The notes: generated by a model from the sequence alone, not told the origin. A DNA stretch of 64,000 bases from JAVBUP01 sp031555175 (GCA_031555175.1 JAVBUP010000006.1:39747-103746); one strand, 5' to 3'; shown: positions 36,306 to 45,440, counted from the stretch's first letter. Made by a program: numbers and translations.

Positions 36306-37685
36306 TTAATTTCCTTTTGAGTATATTTCTCCTGGTTTCATAGACTGTCCATTTAATGCAAGTAGTTCAGTGACAGTGACAAATTTATAACCTTGTCGTT
36401 GTAATTCTGGAATTATTATATCAGTTGCATCAACAGTAGAATCATATATATCATGCATTAAAATGATTCCATTATTTTTTGCATCATTTATTACTGATAA
36501 TGCTACCGCATTAGCTTCACGGTATACCCAATCTTTTGAATCAATATTCCATAATATAACACTTAACCCCGCTGCTTTACAATCAGCTAATACCCCATCA
36601 TTTCTTGAACCATAAGGTGGTCTAATTAGACTCACAGTTTTATATTTGTTACCAAGATTATTAGCTATCTGATTTAGTTTATCCGTACCATTATTTATTT
36701 CCAATTTCCGTGTTCCCGCATCGACTGTCGCCAAATTTTTGTGGGACTGTGTATGTGTGCCAACTAAATGGCCATGTTGAAGCAATTCTTCAACAACCTC
36801 TGGATATCTATCGACTGAATATCCAACTACAAAGAATGTAGCTTTTACATCATATTTGTCTAAAACAGATATGAGCTTAGTTGTAGTATCTGGATTTGGC
36901 CCATCATCATAAGTCAAGGCAATATATTTTTCTGTGCTCTCAGACAATAATGAAGTCCCAAAATAATACCAGTTTTTTGCAACCATCCCTTCTAATTCAC
37001 TCCACTTAATATCAATAGATGCAATTCCATCATAATTCCTAGACAAATCATAGGAATTATAGATGACAGATATTCCACTTTCATCAATTAAAAACTCCTG
37101 GTTAGATGTTACAACAGGCATTGTTACTACTAATTCACTCTCTTTAATTTCATATTCCTTAATTAAGCGATTATAAACAATTTCCGATATCTTTGACATA
37201 AAATCAGTATCATTATTTAATACATCTTCAATTTCAAATTCTTTTTTATAGGTTATATCATAAGTATGAGCACGAACACTAGTATCTTTCTTATCTCCAA
37301 CTTCTTGTTCACTCACAAATGCAATGGAAACGATATCTTGGTCATATGCATATATGCAATAGTTAACCTTTAAGTAACTCGATGAGTTGAGGTTGCTAAG
37401 CTTATAATTATTGACATACTTATCTACTTCCCCACTAATTTTCTCATCAATCTCCTTAATATCGAAAATAGGATAGTCATATGTAATCCCTGCTAGGTCA
37501 TCGCTATATTGCCCATATTTCATCCCATCAATTTTTATACTTAAGCCGGGGTTTTGCATGCATTGATCTATTTTATTTTCTACTTTATAAAGAATCGAAA
37601 CAGCCAAATGAATGATAATTCCGATTGTTATCAATACTAATCCATTGGCTAAAAATAGAAAAGTAAAAGTATTTTTCTTTTTCAT
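36306..37685 (-). CDS. Polysaccharide deacetylase with N-terminal anchor and DUF3298-like domain
   Basis: A 459-residue protein. One membrane helix (~8-32) is followed by a DUF4163/DUF3298-like domain (ITYDYPIFDIKEIDEKISGE, SYLKVNYCIYAYDQDIVSIA) and a NodB catalytic domain. NodB motifs are present: ALTYDDGPNPDTT (motif 1), GTHTQSHKNL with two metal-binding His (motif 2), LIRPPYGSRND (motif 3), WNIDSKDW (motif 4) and IILMHDIY (motif 5). Such enzymes remove acetyl groups from peptidoglycan, giving lysozyme resistance, or act on cortex precursors in spores. Growth versus spore role is not resolvable here. Confidence 0.92.
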   Translation of the reverse strand: MKKKNTFTFLFLANGLVLITIGIIIHLAVSILYKVENKIDQCMQNPGLSIKIDGMKYGQYSDDLAGITYDYPIFDIKEIDEKISGEVDKYVNNYKLSNLNSSSYLKVNYCIYAYDQDIVSIAFVSEQEVGDKKDTSVRAHTYDITYKKEFEIEDVLNNDTDFMSKISEIVYNRLIKEYEIKESELVVTMPVVTSNQEFLIDESGISVIYNSYDLSRNYDGIASIDIKWSELEGMVAKNWYYFGTSLLSESTEKYIALTYDDGPNPDTTTKLISVLDKYDVKATFFVVGYSVDRYPEVVEELLQHGHLVGTHTQSHKNLATVDAGTRKLEINNGTDKLNQIANNLGNKYKTVSLIRPPYGSRNDGVLADCKAAGLSVILWNIDSKDWVYREANAVALSVINDAKNNGIILMHDIYDSTVDATDIIIPELQRQGYKFVTVTELLALNGQSMKPGEIYSKGN

Positions 37686-38018
37686 GATATCCCCCTTTCA
37701 AATCACCGCTAAAGTACATCAATTGTATATCAAATTGCTAAAACTATCCATACAAAATGATAATTGGTCAGTCTAAATGTAAAAAGAGCAAGTTTCAAGT
37801 TTACTCTTTAGCATACAAACTAACAAAAGCCTTTTAAATTTTAGCAATGCTAATAATGGAATCCTTACTAAATCTATCTTTTAAGACAGATAATCCAGAT
37901 TATTACACCTAATATAACCAATTTTCTTTAAAAATTATATCATATCTTGTTATTAACGAGTATAATTTACTTATGATTAAAATAAACTGAGCATAATATA
38001 CTTGAGAGGTGAATATAT
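37686..38018. other. Intergenic region, no gene seen
   Basis: Divergent upstream region of the deacetylase gene and the small plus-strand gene. It contains a minus-strand AAAGAG/CTCTTT hairpin with a T-run (about 37,781-37,808) that could be an attenuator for the deacetylase gene. Nothing else is supported. Confidence 0.4.
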
Positions 38019-38249
38019 ATGTATGATGTATTAGAAGATATACAACAAGAATTAGAATCTGGAGAACTAACACTAGATTCAACAATTCAAGTATATAGAT
38101 TGAATGGTAAAATAGTTGGCTGGTTTTATGAACACCATAGGCAAACTGATGGAGTAGAAGAAAGTAACAAATCCTTACAGTTCTACAACAACTTAAAAGA
38201 TAGTCTAGAAAGCATTACTGTAGAAGACTGCTTAAATGAATTAAGATAA
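38019..38249 (+). CDS. Small acidic protein of unknown function
   Basis: A 76-residue soluble, acidic protein (LEDIQQELESGELTLDSTIQ) with a GWFYEHHRQ segment and no Cys or membrane segment. A good site (GAGAGGTG) lies 8 bases before the ATG. It is one of the few plus-strand genes in the first 47 kb and converges on tRNA-Leu through a shared bidirectional terminator. I do not recognise the family and assign no function. Confidence 0.7.
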   Translation: MYDVLEDIQQELESGELTLDSTIQVYRLNGKIVGWFYEHHRQTDGVEESNKSLQFYNNLKDSLESITVEDCLNELR

Positions 38250-38294
38250 ATATAAGCTGTTATAAAGTTATATCTTAGTAAAGATTTAGAATAT

Positions 38295-38326
38295 AAAAAG
38301 CGTTGATCACTCAACGCTCTTTTTCT
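38295..38326. terminator. Bidirectional terminator between the small gene and tRNA-Leu
   Basis: Perfect stem AGCGTTGA/TCAACGCT with loop TCAC and T-rich tails on both strands. Confidence 0.85.
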
Positions 38327-38329
38327 ATT

Positions 38330-38413
38330 TGGTGCAACCGACAAGACTTGAACTTGCACCTTATCCAGACACGCCCCTCAAACGTGCGCGTATACCAATT
38401 CCGCCACGGTTGC
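38330..38413 (-). tRNA. tRNA-Leu (anticodon GAG)
   Basis: Acceptor stem GCAACCG/CGGTTGC, discriminator A and an encoded CCA. The D-arm contains GGCGGAATTGG. The anticodon loop TTGAGGG closes a 5-bp stem (CACGT/GCGTG). The variable arm is long, as in class II tRNA-Leu, and the T-loop is GTTCAAGTC. GAG reads CUC and CUU codons. It lies 9 bases downstream of a PspC gene and ends at the shared terminator. Confidence 0.96.
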
Positions 38414-38422
38414 AATAAGAGA

Positions 38423-38749
38423 CTAGCGTCTCTCTGGTACAATAATAGCAACAATAAAATATGTCAATATGCTAATTCTTGTACATACTAACAACACAAG
38501 AAACCCAATTCTTACAAGTGAAGGATCCCAATTAAAATAATCTGCTACTCCTGAGCATACTCCACAAATAATTCCTGAGCGTTTATTTCTATATAAACGT
38601 TTTGGATGCTCATCACCATCGTTAACTATATTTTCTTCATAGTTTTCCTCGCTTCTTGATTTTCTAAGTATCAATATGACTCCTACAATTACTAAAACAA
38701 TTGTGAAAAGCATTGCCCAACCTAAATAAAACAATCCTAATAATCTCAT
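38423..38749 (-). CDS. PspC-domain membrane protein with extra N-terminal helix
   Basis: A 108-residue protein. An N-terminal membrane helix (residues ~6-28) and a charged acidic linker (KSRSEENYEENIVNDGDE) precede a PspC domain, seen as KRLYRNKRSGIICGVCSGVADYFNWDPSLVR and a C-terminal helix pair. PspC proteins respond to envelope stress in phage-shock systems; no PspA is nearby. The next PspC gene upstream overlaps its start by one base. Two PspC genes in tandem suggest a pair of membrane sensors with different N-termini. Confidence 0.87.
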   Translation of the reverse strand: MRLLGLFYLGWAMLFTIVLVIVGVILILRKSRSEENYEENIVNDGDEHPKRLYRNKRSGIICGVCSGVADYFNWDPSLVRIGFLVLLVCTRISILTYFIVAIIVPERR

Positions 38750-38940
38750 TATATTTCACTCTTATCAGGTAGTATGCACGCGGCTACAATATATGCTATA
38801 AAACCTGTAAACCAAGCAAATCCTATTAATACAAAGCCAATCCTAACAAGTGAAGGATCTAAATCAAAGTATTGGGCAATTCCTGAACATACTCCACTAA
38901 TCATTGCAGTTTGTTTGTCTTTAAATAATCTTTTTGTCAT
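38749..38940 (-). CDS. Small PspC-domain membrane protein
   Basis: A 63-residue protein made of a single PspC domain: KRLFKDKQTAMISGVCSGIAQYFDLDPSLVR, then two short membrane segments. The start is the ATG at 38940, about 4-6 bases after GGAGGG; six in-frame upstream residues are dropped. It overlaps the larger PspC gene by one base. It lies 11 bases downstream of the nitroreductase stop, so it may be expressed together with that gene. Confidence 0.88.
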   Translation of the reverse strand: MTKRLFKDKQTAMISGVCSGIAQYFDLDPSLVRIGFVLIGFAWFTGFIAYIVAACILPDKSEI

Positions 38941-38951
38941 GGTTTCCCTCC

Positions 38952-39464
38952 TTACCATTTATTCCTGTGAATCATCGATTCACTCAATCTCTCATTTACT
39001 TCTCTATCAATATTATCACAATTTCCTACAACTACAAGTCCAATTGGCAAAATATGAGCAGGAATATCTAATAATTCTCTCATCCCTTTTACAAACTTAG
39101 TAATCGGATCTATTCCACACCACACAGCTCCTAATCCTAAATCATAAGCCGTTAGCAACATATTTTGGATTGCTGCACTTCCATCTTGAACAGCAAATCC
39201 TTTTTCTGTTTCTTTTTCTAAATCTGCGCAAACAAGTATTCCAGTTTTTGCCGCAGCAAGCATTTTTGTATATGGTTGAAACTCCATAATTTTATTAATA
39301 ATTCCTTCATCATCGATTACGATATACTCAATTGGCTTTTTATTACGAGCTGATGGTGCATATGCTCCAGCTCTAATAATTGTTCTTAGTTGTTCATCAG
39401 TAATCAATTCGCCAGTATAACTTCTAACACTTCTACGCTTTACAATGACATCATTTACTTCCAT
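38952..39464 (-). CDS. Nitroreductase family flavoprotein
   Basis: A 170-residue FMN-dependent oxidoreductase. The N-terminal KRRSVRSYTGELITDEQ and PSARNKKPIEYIV binding block are typical, as is the central VQDGSAAIQNMLLTAYDLGLGAVWCGI. It lies at the short end of the family. The substrate is unknown; members reduce nitro compounds, quinones or flavins. A run of rlmD-like, nitroreductase and pspC genes on the same strand suggests one transcript. Confidence 0.88.
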   Translation of the reverse strand: MEVNDVIVKRRSVRSYTGELITDEQLRTIIRAGAYAPSARNKKPIEYIVIDDEGIINKIMEFQPYTKMLAAAKTGILVCADLEKETEKGFAVQDGSAAIQNMLLTAYDLGLGAVWCGIDPITKFVKGMRELLDIPAHILPIGLVVVGNCDNIDREVNERLSESMIHRNKW

Positions 39465-39473
39465 TATCTATCC

Positions 39474-40793
39474 CTACTTTCTTACTAATTTAATAACACA
39501 TGACAAGTTTGGACTCATTGGTACTACATCAAAGCCTACAATTTGTTCAATATTGTAATACTTTGTTAATAGACCAACATCTTTAGTTGCCGCAGTAACA
39601 GTTTTATTCATATAAATAATTGTTTTAATTTTACCTTTAATAATACTATCTACGATATCATCACTAAGGGCTCCATCTAATTGGTTTATTACGATTAAGT
39701 CAAACTCATTCTTTTTTGTAAGTGGTGGCAACATTTCCTCAGCTTCACCCTTTTCAAAAGTGATGTTATCTAATCTTGCTATTTTAACATTGTTGTTTGC
39801 ATCATCAAGATCACTTCTACTACTTTCAATGCCTACTACCTTTTTACAATATTCACTTATATTAATACTTATGTAGCCAATACCAGAATTTAGCACAATA
39901 GCATTCAAATCATGTTGGCCATTCAACATATTTTTCATAGCTTTCGAGATACTAAATGCTTGTTTAGTATTAGTATTGAATTTAGATGTTGGAGCAATAA
40001 CAAATTTATGATCTTTATCTATAAACTCTAATCTCGATAATCCAGATACTTTCTCAAAACGACCTTCGTTAAACTCTTGTCGCTTAGTCGTATTAACACT
40101 TAAGTGAAGCGACACAACATTATCAATATTGGCTATCTCTTCAAGTACTTTGCCTGATAGTTTATCTACTCCCGTAATTAACGATAACTGTACTTTACCT
40201 TCAAACACTCTCCCACTAGCAAATCGCAATCCTTTTTTAAACTTATCATTATAATCTTTTACTTTATTCTTATTTAGTATCTCTTCTAAATCTTTTATTA
40301 CTTTTAATAATATTTTGTCATAGCGACTACACTCATTCATAATTGTAAAGTACTTTGTATCTCTTTGATAAATACCTAAATAAATTCTATCATTAAAATA
40401 TGCCACTGGTAATTGAAATGAATTTTGCGTATTATAAATATTTTCACATCCAACTATATCAATTGCTGGTACATTTTTCACATTAGCATATTTTCTCACT
40501 GATTCAACTATTAACTCTTTTTTTGCTTCTAGTTGTTTTTTATAATCAAGTTCAATGTATGGGCATCCTAAACAGTTCTTGTTTTGACGACACGAACTCT
40601 TAATTCTATACTTTGAAGGGGTTATTACATTAACCAATTTACCTAATTTATATGTTGGTGTATCCTTAGCAATCTCTATCTCAACCTCTTCATCCACAAA
40701 ACATCCAGGAATAAAGACAATATTGCGATTAATGTATGCAATACCTTCCCCATTTATTCCTGACTTCTTAACTGTTACTATTTCTGTTTTCAT
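39474..40793 (-). CDS. RlmD/RumA-family protein, probably a catalytically inactive methyltransferase
   Basis: A 439-residue member of the 23S rRNA uracil-5-methyltransferase family. An N-terminal TRAM domain (GINGEGIAYINRNIVFIPG) and a four-Cys Fe-S site (CRQNKNCLGC plus a later Cys in NECSRYD) are kept. The SAM site, normally DLYCGxGT, reads VLNSGIGYISI. The DPPR motif reads VINQLDG. The nucleophile motif YvSCNPxT reads YMNKTVTA, with Lys replacing the catalytic Cys, and the final HVE motif is NLSC. The family call is clear, but the active-site changes argue against methylation. RNA binding or a scaffolding role is possible. Confidence 0.85.
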   Translation of the reverse strand: MKTEIVTVKKSGINGEGIAYINRNIVFIPGCFVDEEVEIEIAKDTPTYKLGKLVNVITPSKYRIKSSCRQNKNCLGCPYIELDYKKQLEAKKELIVESVRKYANVKNVPAIDIVGCENIYNTQNSFQLPVAYFNDRIYLGIYQRDTKYFTIMNECSRYDKILLKVIKDLEEILNKNKVKDYNDKFKKGLRFASGRVFEGKVQLSLITGVDKLSGKVLEEIANIDNVVSLHLSVNTTKRQEFNEGRFEKVSGLSRLEFIDKDHKFVIAPTSKFNTNTKQAFSISKAMKNMLNGQHDLNAIVLNSGIGYISINISEYCKKVVGIESSRSDLDDANNNVKIARLDNITFEKGEAEEMLPPLTKKNEFDLIVINQLDGALSDDIVDSIIKGKIKTIIYMNKTVTAATKDVGLLTKYYNIEQIVGFDVVPMSPNLSCVIKLVRK

Positions 40794-41593
40794 AATAACC
40801 TCCCTATTTCCCCGTTTTTCTCTTCATAACGTACGGCATTAATCGCTATACCAAAGTAAATCGAATTAGCTACGAAGTTCAATAACAATAATAATATAAC
40901 TACATTAGCAAGTGGCCCATAGATAGTACTATAGTTAGAAAACTTTAAGTAAATATTAAATCCTCCAACTAACACAATAATACCCGATGTACTTACTAAA
41001 CTCCCAACCCAAACATCCTTAATTTTCAATCTTAAATAAGGCAAATATAAGTTTAACACAGTATTAAAAATAAAGATAATTAAAAATAATACTGCAAAAC
41101 TGAAATATGTAATTGAATAACTTAAATTTAAGAACGAAAGAATATATGGTACTACCGCTATGACGATTACAATTGAAAGTACCATTAATATAAATAGCAC
41201 TGCATGAAAGTATGAAGCAATTCTCTTGCGAATACGTTGCGTTGTTTCAAATGGTTCTAACTCATAGATGCGATTAGCAGCAATAGTCATATTAAAAATA
41301 CCTTTTGATACTACATATAATGATACAACTATTGTTGATACAGTAATATAGTTGGCTTTGCCATTAAAAACAGTTTCTAAAATTGACGAAGCAAACTCAT
41401 TTAAGAATAATCCATCAATATTATTTATCATATCTTCAATACTAATTTGAAATATACTTGCACTCCACGAAATAAGAGTGGCCGCTGGCACAATTGCTAA
41501 AATGAGATAATAAGAAAGACTTGTCGTATCAGTAGACTTAATTCTTGTTCGATATCTTTTAAATATGCGTATCATACGTTCCATTATCTTCAC
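40790..41593 (-). CDS. YihY/BrkB-family membrane protein
   Basis: A 267-residue, six-helix membrane protein. SLSYYLILAIVPAATLISW near the N-terminus and a C-terminal NYSTIYGPLANVVILLLLLNFVA are characteristic of the YihY family. The family was once misnamed ribonuclease BN; its true function is unclear, with transport of unknown compounds suggested. It overlaps the rlmD-like gene by 4 bases and is transcribed upstream of it. It is separated from the dapA operon by that operon's terminator. Confidence 0.9.
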   Translation of the reverse strand: MKIMERMIRIFKRYRTRIKSTDTTSLSYYLILAIVPAATLISWSASIFQISIEDMINNIDGLFLNEFASSILETVFNGKANYITVSTIVVSLYVVSKGIFNMTIAANRIYELEPFETTQRIRKRIASYFHAVLFILMVLSIVIVIAVVPYILSFLNLSYSITYFSFAVLFLIIFIFNTVLNLYLPYLRLKIKDVWVGSLVSTSGIIVLVGGFNIYLKFSNYSTIYGPLANVVILLLLLNFVANSIYFGIAINAVRYEEKNGEIGRLL

Positions 41594-41636
41594 CTCGCAG
41601 TAATAGTATACCTTTTATTTAGTATATATTCCAATA

Positions 41637-41662
41637 AAAAAAGCTTATAGATTAAGCTTTTT
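41637..41662 (-). terminator. Terminator of the dpaA-dpaB-dapG-dapA operon
   Basis: Stem AAAAGCTTA/TAAGCTTTT with a 3-nt loop and T-run on the minus strand, overlapping the dapA stop. Confidence 0.85.
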
Positions 41663-42530
41663 TGACTCTTTTTAGTAATTGATCTAGTTTTCTTTCATTT
41701 TGTATTGAAACTGGTACAAGTGGCAAACGTAATATATTATGACAATATCCTAATTTATGCATCAAATACTTTGTTGGTGAAGGACTTGACTCAATAAAGA
41801 CATATTTTGCACATAATTTTACATAATCATCTAGTATTTCAATATTGTCATTAAACTCATATCTTTCTAGTAGATCTCTGATTTCATTGGCTATGATATG
41901 ACTACATACAGACACTACCCCATTCATTCCAGCTTCTAATCCTTCCAGTAAGTAATTGTCTTCCCCAGAATATATTTCAAATTCTGGATGTTTTTGTTTG
42001 ATATTCCTTACTAATTCTAGATTATGTGAAGCATGTTTTAATGAAGTAATATTGCTACATTCATTTATCAATAAATCTAATGTTTCTTCTTCTATTTCAA
42101 TGCCAGCTCTTTTTGGGACATTGTAAACCATAATATTTCTTTTTGTTGCTCCAGCGATCTCTTTGAAGTGTTGATATAAGCCAGTTTGACTTGGTTTACT
42201 ATAGTATGGAACTACAACTAAATATTCATCTATTCCTTCAATTTGATCAGCTAAAGCAATCAATTCTAATGTTTCAGAAGTATTATTACTTCCTACACCA
42301 GCAATTACCTTAATTCTACCATCAACAAACATAACAACGTTACGCATCAATTCTAGTTTTTCTTTACTTTCAAGTGTTGATGCTTCACCAGTTGTCCCAC
42401 AGACAACAACTCCATCTACACCTTGCTTAATTTGATTTTCTATTATTCGCTTCACTGCGATATAGTCGATACTATTATCGTTTAGAAACGGAGTAATAAT
42501 AGCAGTGTATATTTTATAATTCATCTTCAT
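41652..42530 (-). CDS. dapA: 4-hydroxy-tetrahydrodipicolinate synthase
   Basis: A 292-residue class I aldolase-type enzyme condensing pyruvate and aspartate semialdehyde, the step that commits to lysine and dipicolinate. The motif VVCGTTGEASTL holds the hydroxyl residues, MVYNVPKRAG the active-site Tyr, and ITSLKHAS the Schiff-base Lys. The C-terminal half has a normal TIM-barrel fold length. It is the last gene of an operon with dipicolinate synthase and aspartokinase, so this copy probably serves spore dipicolinate. It overlaps dapG by 4 bases. Confidence 0.95.
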   Translation of the reverse strand: MKMNYKIYTAIITPFLNDNSIDYIAVKRIIENQIKQGVDGVVVCGTTGEASTLESKEKLELMRNVVMFVDGRIKVIAGVGSNNTSETLELIALADQIEGIDEYLVVVPYYSKPSQTGLYQHFKEIAGATKRNIMVYNVPKRAGIEIEEETLDLLINECSNITSLKHASHNLELVRNIKQKHPEFEIYSGEDNYLLEGLEAGMNGVVSVCSHIIANEIRDLLERYEFNDNIEILDDYVKLCAKYVFIESSPSPTKYLMHKLGYCHNILRLPLVPVSIQNERKLDQLLKRVKKA

Positions 42531-43600
42531 TCCTCCATTATAAGTACATCGTGTAAAATATTTGCTTCTTTTGTATAATCCAAGGATTCAATGAAGAAAC
42601 TTATTCTAGACTCATCTGCATAATATTTTATACATTTTTTAGAAATTAATTCACTGATATCTTCAATTTCATCAATCTGGCAATGAATTAACGTGATTAA
42701 CACCACATCAGTGATTAGTAGATCTATTTCATCAATTTCATTTAAACATTTACTATCAATAATATATTCATGACTAGATATTTTATGAAAGTAATTTTCA
42801 ATATCTTTTTCTGCTTTAAAATCAACCTTTTTTAAATTTGTTTTTATAGATATTCCTTTTATATGTTTATCTAGTTCTTGAATATAAGTTCCGTCATCCT
42901 TCTCAAAAGTTGATTTTAAGTGAAGCTTAAGATTATATGCCTTAGCAACATTAACTGAATGTTCTTGGATTACACTAGCACCACTCTTCGCCAAAAGGAT
43001 CGCATCTTCGTAATCTACGTATGGATATAATCTGGCATGTTTAATATATTTGGGATCTCCAGAATATATACCAGAAACATTTGAATATATCTCAACTTCA
43101 TCAAGATTTAATCCCGCTCCAAGCAAGACACAACTTAAATCACTACCACCTTTACCAAGTGTAGCTATTTCATTTTCATATGAAATTCCTTGAAATCCTG
43201 GGACAACAACTACATCATATAAGGACAAATACTCTTTTATTTGTGAAGCAGACACACTTGTAATATGAGCACTTCCATACTGATTATCAGTATATATTCC
43301 TATTTTATTGACTGGTATCGAAATAGCTTTTGCACCTAACTCTACTAGTTCATCACACACAATAATACTACTAATTATCTCTCCTAAAGAAATCAATCTA
43401 TCTCTTTCTTTATTAGAGATATTATTATTCACTAAGCTAGCTAGGGTATCGGTTGCATAAGAATCTCCCATTCTACCCATAGCTGAAACTACAACTATAA
43501 CTTTGGCATATTTAACCTTATCAAGGATTATACTATAAGCTTTTTGTCTGGATTGCTTGTCTTGCAGTGATGTACCACCAAATTTAATTACTTCCATCAT
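42527..43600 (-). CDS. dapG: Aspartate kinase dedicated to dipicolinate synthesis
   Basis: A 357-residue aspartokinase that phosphorylates aspartate. The N-terminal VIKFGGTSLQDKQSR and central ATLGKGGSDLSCVLLGAGL are the substrate and nucleotide motifs. The C-terminal regulatory region (residues ~260-357) is short and weakly conserved compared with ACT-domain enzymes (~400 residues), so feedback control may be reduced. It overlaps dpaB by 17 bases and dapA by 4. The spoVF-type gene order supports a sporulation role rather than bulk lysine synthesis. Confidence 0.93.
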   Translation of the reverse strand: MMEVIKFGGTSLQDKQSRQKAYSIILDKVKYAKVIVVVSAMGRMGDSYATDTLASLVNNNISNKERDRLISLGEIISSIIVCDELVELGAKAISIPVNKIGIYTDNQYGSAHITSVSASQIKEYLSLYDVVVVPGFQGISYENEIATLGKGGSDLSCVLLGAGLNLDEVEIYSNVSGIYSGDPKYIKHARLYPYVDYEDAILLAKSGASVIQEHSVNVAKAYNLKLHLKSTFEKDDGTYIQELDKHIKGISIKTNLKKVDFKAEKDIENYFHKISSHEYIIDSKCLNEIDEIDLLITDVVLITLIHCQIDEIEDISELISKKCIKYYADESRISFFIESLDYTKEANILHDVLIMEE

Positions 43601-44177
43601 GGCTTATCACCACCGGTTGTAATTGTTCATGACTTAATGCTTTTTCCACTGTATTTACAAGCTGTGATACATCAGAAATCATGCTATTTGGTTTATTAAC
43701 TGGGTCATCTTGTCCAAATGGCACAAAAAACACATTCTTTGTAGCGATCAATTTCATAATATTACATCCAGATAGACCTAAAGCATCATTGCTAGCAATA
43801 GATAATACTACAGGTCGATTATTTCTCATTGTAGCTTTTTGAGCCATTAATACTGCATTATCAGTTAATCCATTTGCCATTTTTGCTAATGAACAAGCAG
43901 TAATAGGCGCTATGATAAAAATATCAAATGGATTTTTTGGTCCAAAGCCCTCTGCTTCTACTACACTTGTCACTACTTTATTACCAGTGATATCTTCAAG
44001 CAACGATATAAACTCCTTTGCCTTACCAAAACGGGTATCAGTAGAATAAACAGCTGGTGTTAATACACACACTACCTCATTACCAGCTTCGACTAACTCT
44101 TTTAATGGCTTAATAATATCCTTATGTGTGCAAAACGATCCTGTAATACCAAATCCAATTCTTTTATTGTTAATCAT
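43584..44177 (-). CDS. dpaB: Dipicolinate synthase subunit B (SpoVFB)
   Basis: A 197-residue flavoprotein-fold protein. The N-terminus IGFGITGSFCTHKDIIKPL and the middle FIIAPITACSLAKMANGLTDNAV match DpaB. With DpaA it oxidises dihydrodipicolinate to dipicolinic acid, the calcium chelator of the spore core, in the mother cell. Length is as in Bacillus. It overlaps dpaA by 8 bases, showing translational coupling. Confidence 0.95.
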   Translation of the reverse strand: MINNKRIGFGITGSFCTHKDIIKPLKELVEAGNEVVCVLTPAVYSTDTRFGKAKEFISLLEDITGNKVVTSVVEAEGFGPKNPFDIFIIAPITACSLAKMANGLTDNAVLMAQKATMRNNRPVVLSIASNDALGLSGCNIMKLIATKNVFFVPFGQDDPVNKPNSMISDVSQLVNTVEKALSHEQLQPVVISHDGSN

Positions 44178-44970
44178 CTAAATTACCCCTTTCATAAATA
44201 TAGTCCGCAATCATTTGACCAGCATAATGATATGCATACTTACCAGGAAGGGATGGCAGAATACTAGCTTGTAAACCGATTGACTTAGCATACTCAATAT
44301 CAAATCCATACGGATATGAAGCAATCTCTAATAGCATAGTATCACTACTTAACTTATCTAAATCATAGTTAGAAATAATGCGCACTGGAACAGTATTGAT
44401 AATAACATCATAATCTTCCAATAACATATCCTTAACTAAAACTGTCTTTATACCACGAGCATTTGCTTGAATCATCTTTGTTTTATTACGCATTGCTACA
44501 GTAACATCAGCATTCAAATCATTTAGTCGCATTGCAATATCATAACCACAACGCCCAAAACCAATTACTAAAACTTTCGTTTTATAAATTGGGTTATTAC
44601 GTGAAATAATTAAATGTGCTATTAATCCTTCAGTAGTTAAAATAGCATTTTCTTGGGCTAAAGAATCATCATCAAAAAGTGCAGTATATAAGAATTTACC
44701 AAATTGAGCTCTACTTTTAAAATATGAACAATCAACACCTGTGTATATCACACAATTATCCTTTAGTTTTAATAGTATCTCTTCACTGAATTCATAAAAA
44801 TAATGATCACAAAGCAACTTGCCATCATCGTCTACACCTTTTATTCCCAGTACTATAAAGTCCAGATCTGCAATACTATCTAAGTTATCTACTACTTCTA
44901 CTCCTTTATTTATTAACTCTTCTTTTGCCGCCCTAAAGCGAGCATCTGTTTCTAATATAAATCCTTTCAT
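44170..44970 (-). CDS. dpaA: Dipicolinate synthase subunit A (SpoVFA)
   Basis: A 266-residue NAD(P)-binding dehydrogenase-like subunit. The Rossmann motif VLVIGFGRCGYDIAMRLND is followed by DVTVAMRNKTKM. C-terminal SLPGKYAYHYAGQMIADYI is typical of DpaA. It forms the dipicolinate synthase with DpaB. First gene of the dpaA-dpaB-dapG-dapA operon. In Bacillus the operon is sigma-K dependent. It lies just downstream of the sigma-F operon here, separated by a terminator and one small unknown gene. Confidence 0.95.
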   Translation of the reverse strand: MKGFILETDARFRAAKEELINKGVEVVDNLDSIADLDFIVLGIKGVDDDGKLLCDHYFYEFSEEILLKLKDNCVIYTGVDCSYFKSRAQFGKFLYTALFDDDSLAQENAILTTEGLIAHLIISRNNPIYKTKVLVIGFGRCGYDIAMRLNDLNADVTVAMRNKTKMIQANARGIKTVLVKDMLLEDYDVIINTVPVRIISNYDLDKLSSDTMLLEIASYPYGFDIEYAKSIGLQASILPSLPGKYAYHYAGQMIADYIYERGNLDD

Positions 44971-45036
44971 AAACCCAACCCCTCACAATACACTATGCAA
45001 AATAAGTGCATATGTGAGAGGAATAACTAATGGTTA

Positions 45037-45366
45037 TTACTTCCTAATAATATGTGTTTCTTCTAACAAACATCCTATTACATTCATAATTCTATCCTGT
45101 AAACTACTAACTACTTCTTGTACCTTTAATTTAGTGTTAACATCCTCATAGATAACATCATCACCAATATACAATAATTCAACGGCAAATATTGATTCTT
45201 GTTTAGAATCTTTTAGCTCAATGTTATACAACAGGCTAAATTGTCTACTCTCATGAATATAATCATTTTTTACATCAAAAAATATCTCCAATTCATTAAC
45301 ATCAAACTCCATACATCTTTCAATATCTATAATTTCAATTCTTTCTAAATACATTTTTTCTTGCAT
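45037..45366 (-). CDS. Small protein of unknown function between sigF and dpaA
   Basis: A 109-residue soluble, acidic protein starting at the ATG at 45366, six bases after AGGAGG; 13 in-frame upstream residues are dropped. The sequence alternates strands (FDVNELEIFFDVKND, SLLYNIELKDSKQESIFAVELL) and ends with a helix (VQEVVSSLQDRIMNVIGCLL). No family is recognised. It lies between the terminator of the sigma-F operon and dpaA, with 66 bases to dpaA, so it may share a sporulation promoter. No function is assigned. Confidence 0.7.
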   Translation of the reverse strand: MQEKMYLERIEIIDIERCMEFDVNELEIFFDVKNDYIHESRQFSLLYNIELKDSKQESIFAVELLYIGDDVIYEDVNTKLKVQEVVSSLQDRIMNVIGCLLEETHIIRK

Positions 45367-45412
45367 TTTATTTCCTCCTAATATCTTATAGGGATTCAAA
45401 TGCAAAATTGCT

Positions 45413-45440
45413 ACATAAAAATAAGGATTTCTCCTTATTT
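45413..45440 (-). terminator. Terminator of the sigma-F operon
   Basis: AATAAGGA/TCCTTATT stem with loop GAAA and T-rich tail on the minus strand, overlapping the sigF stop. Confidence 0.88.
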
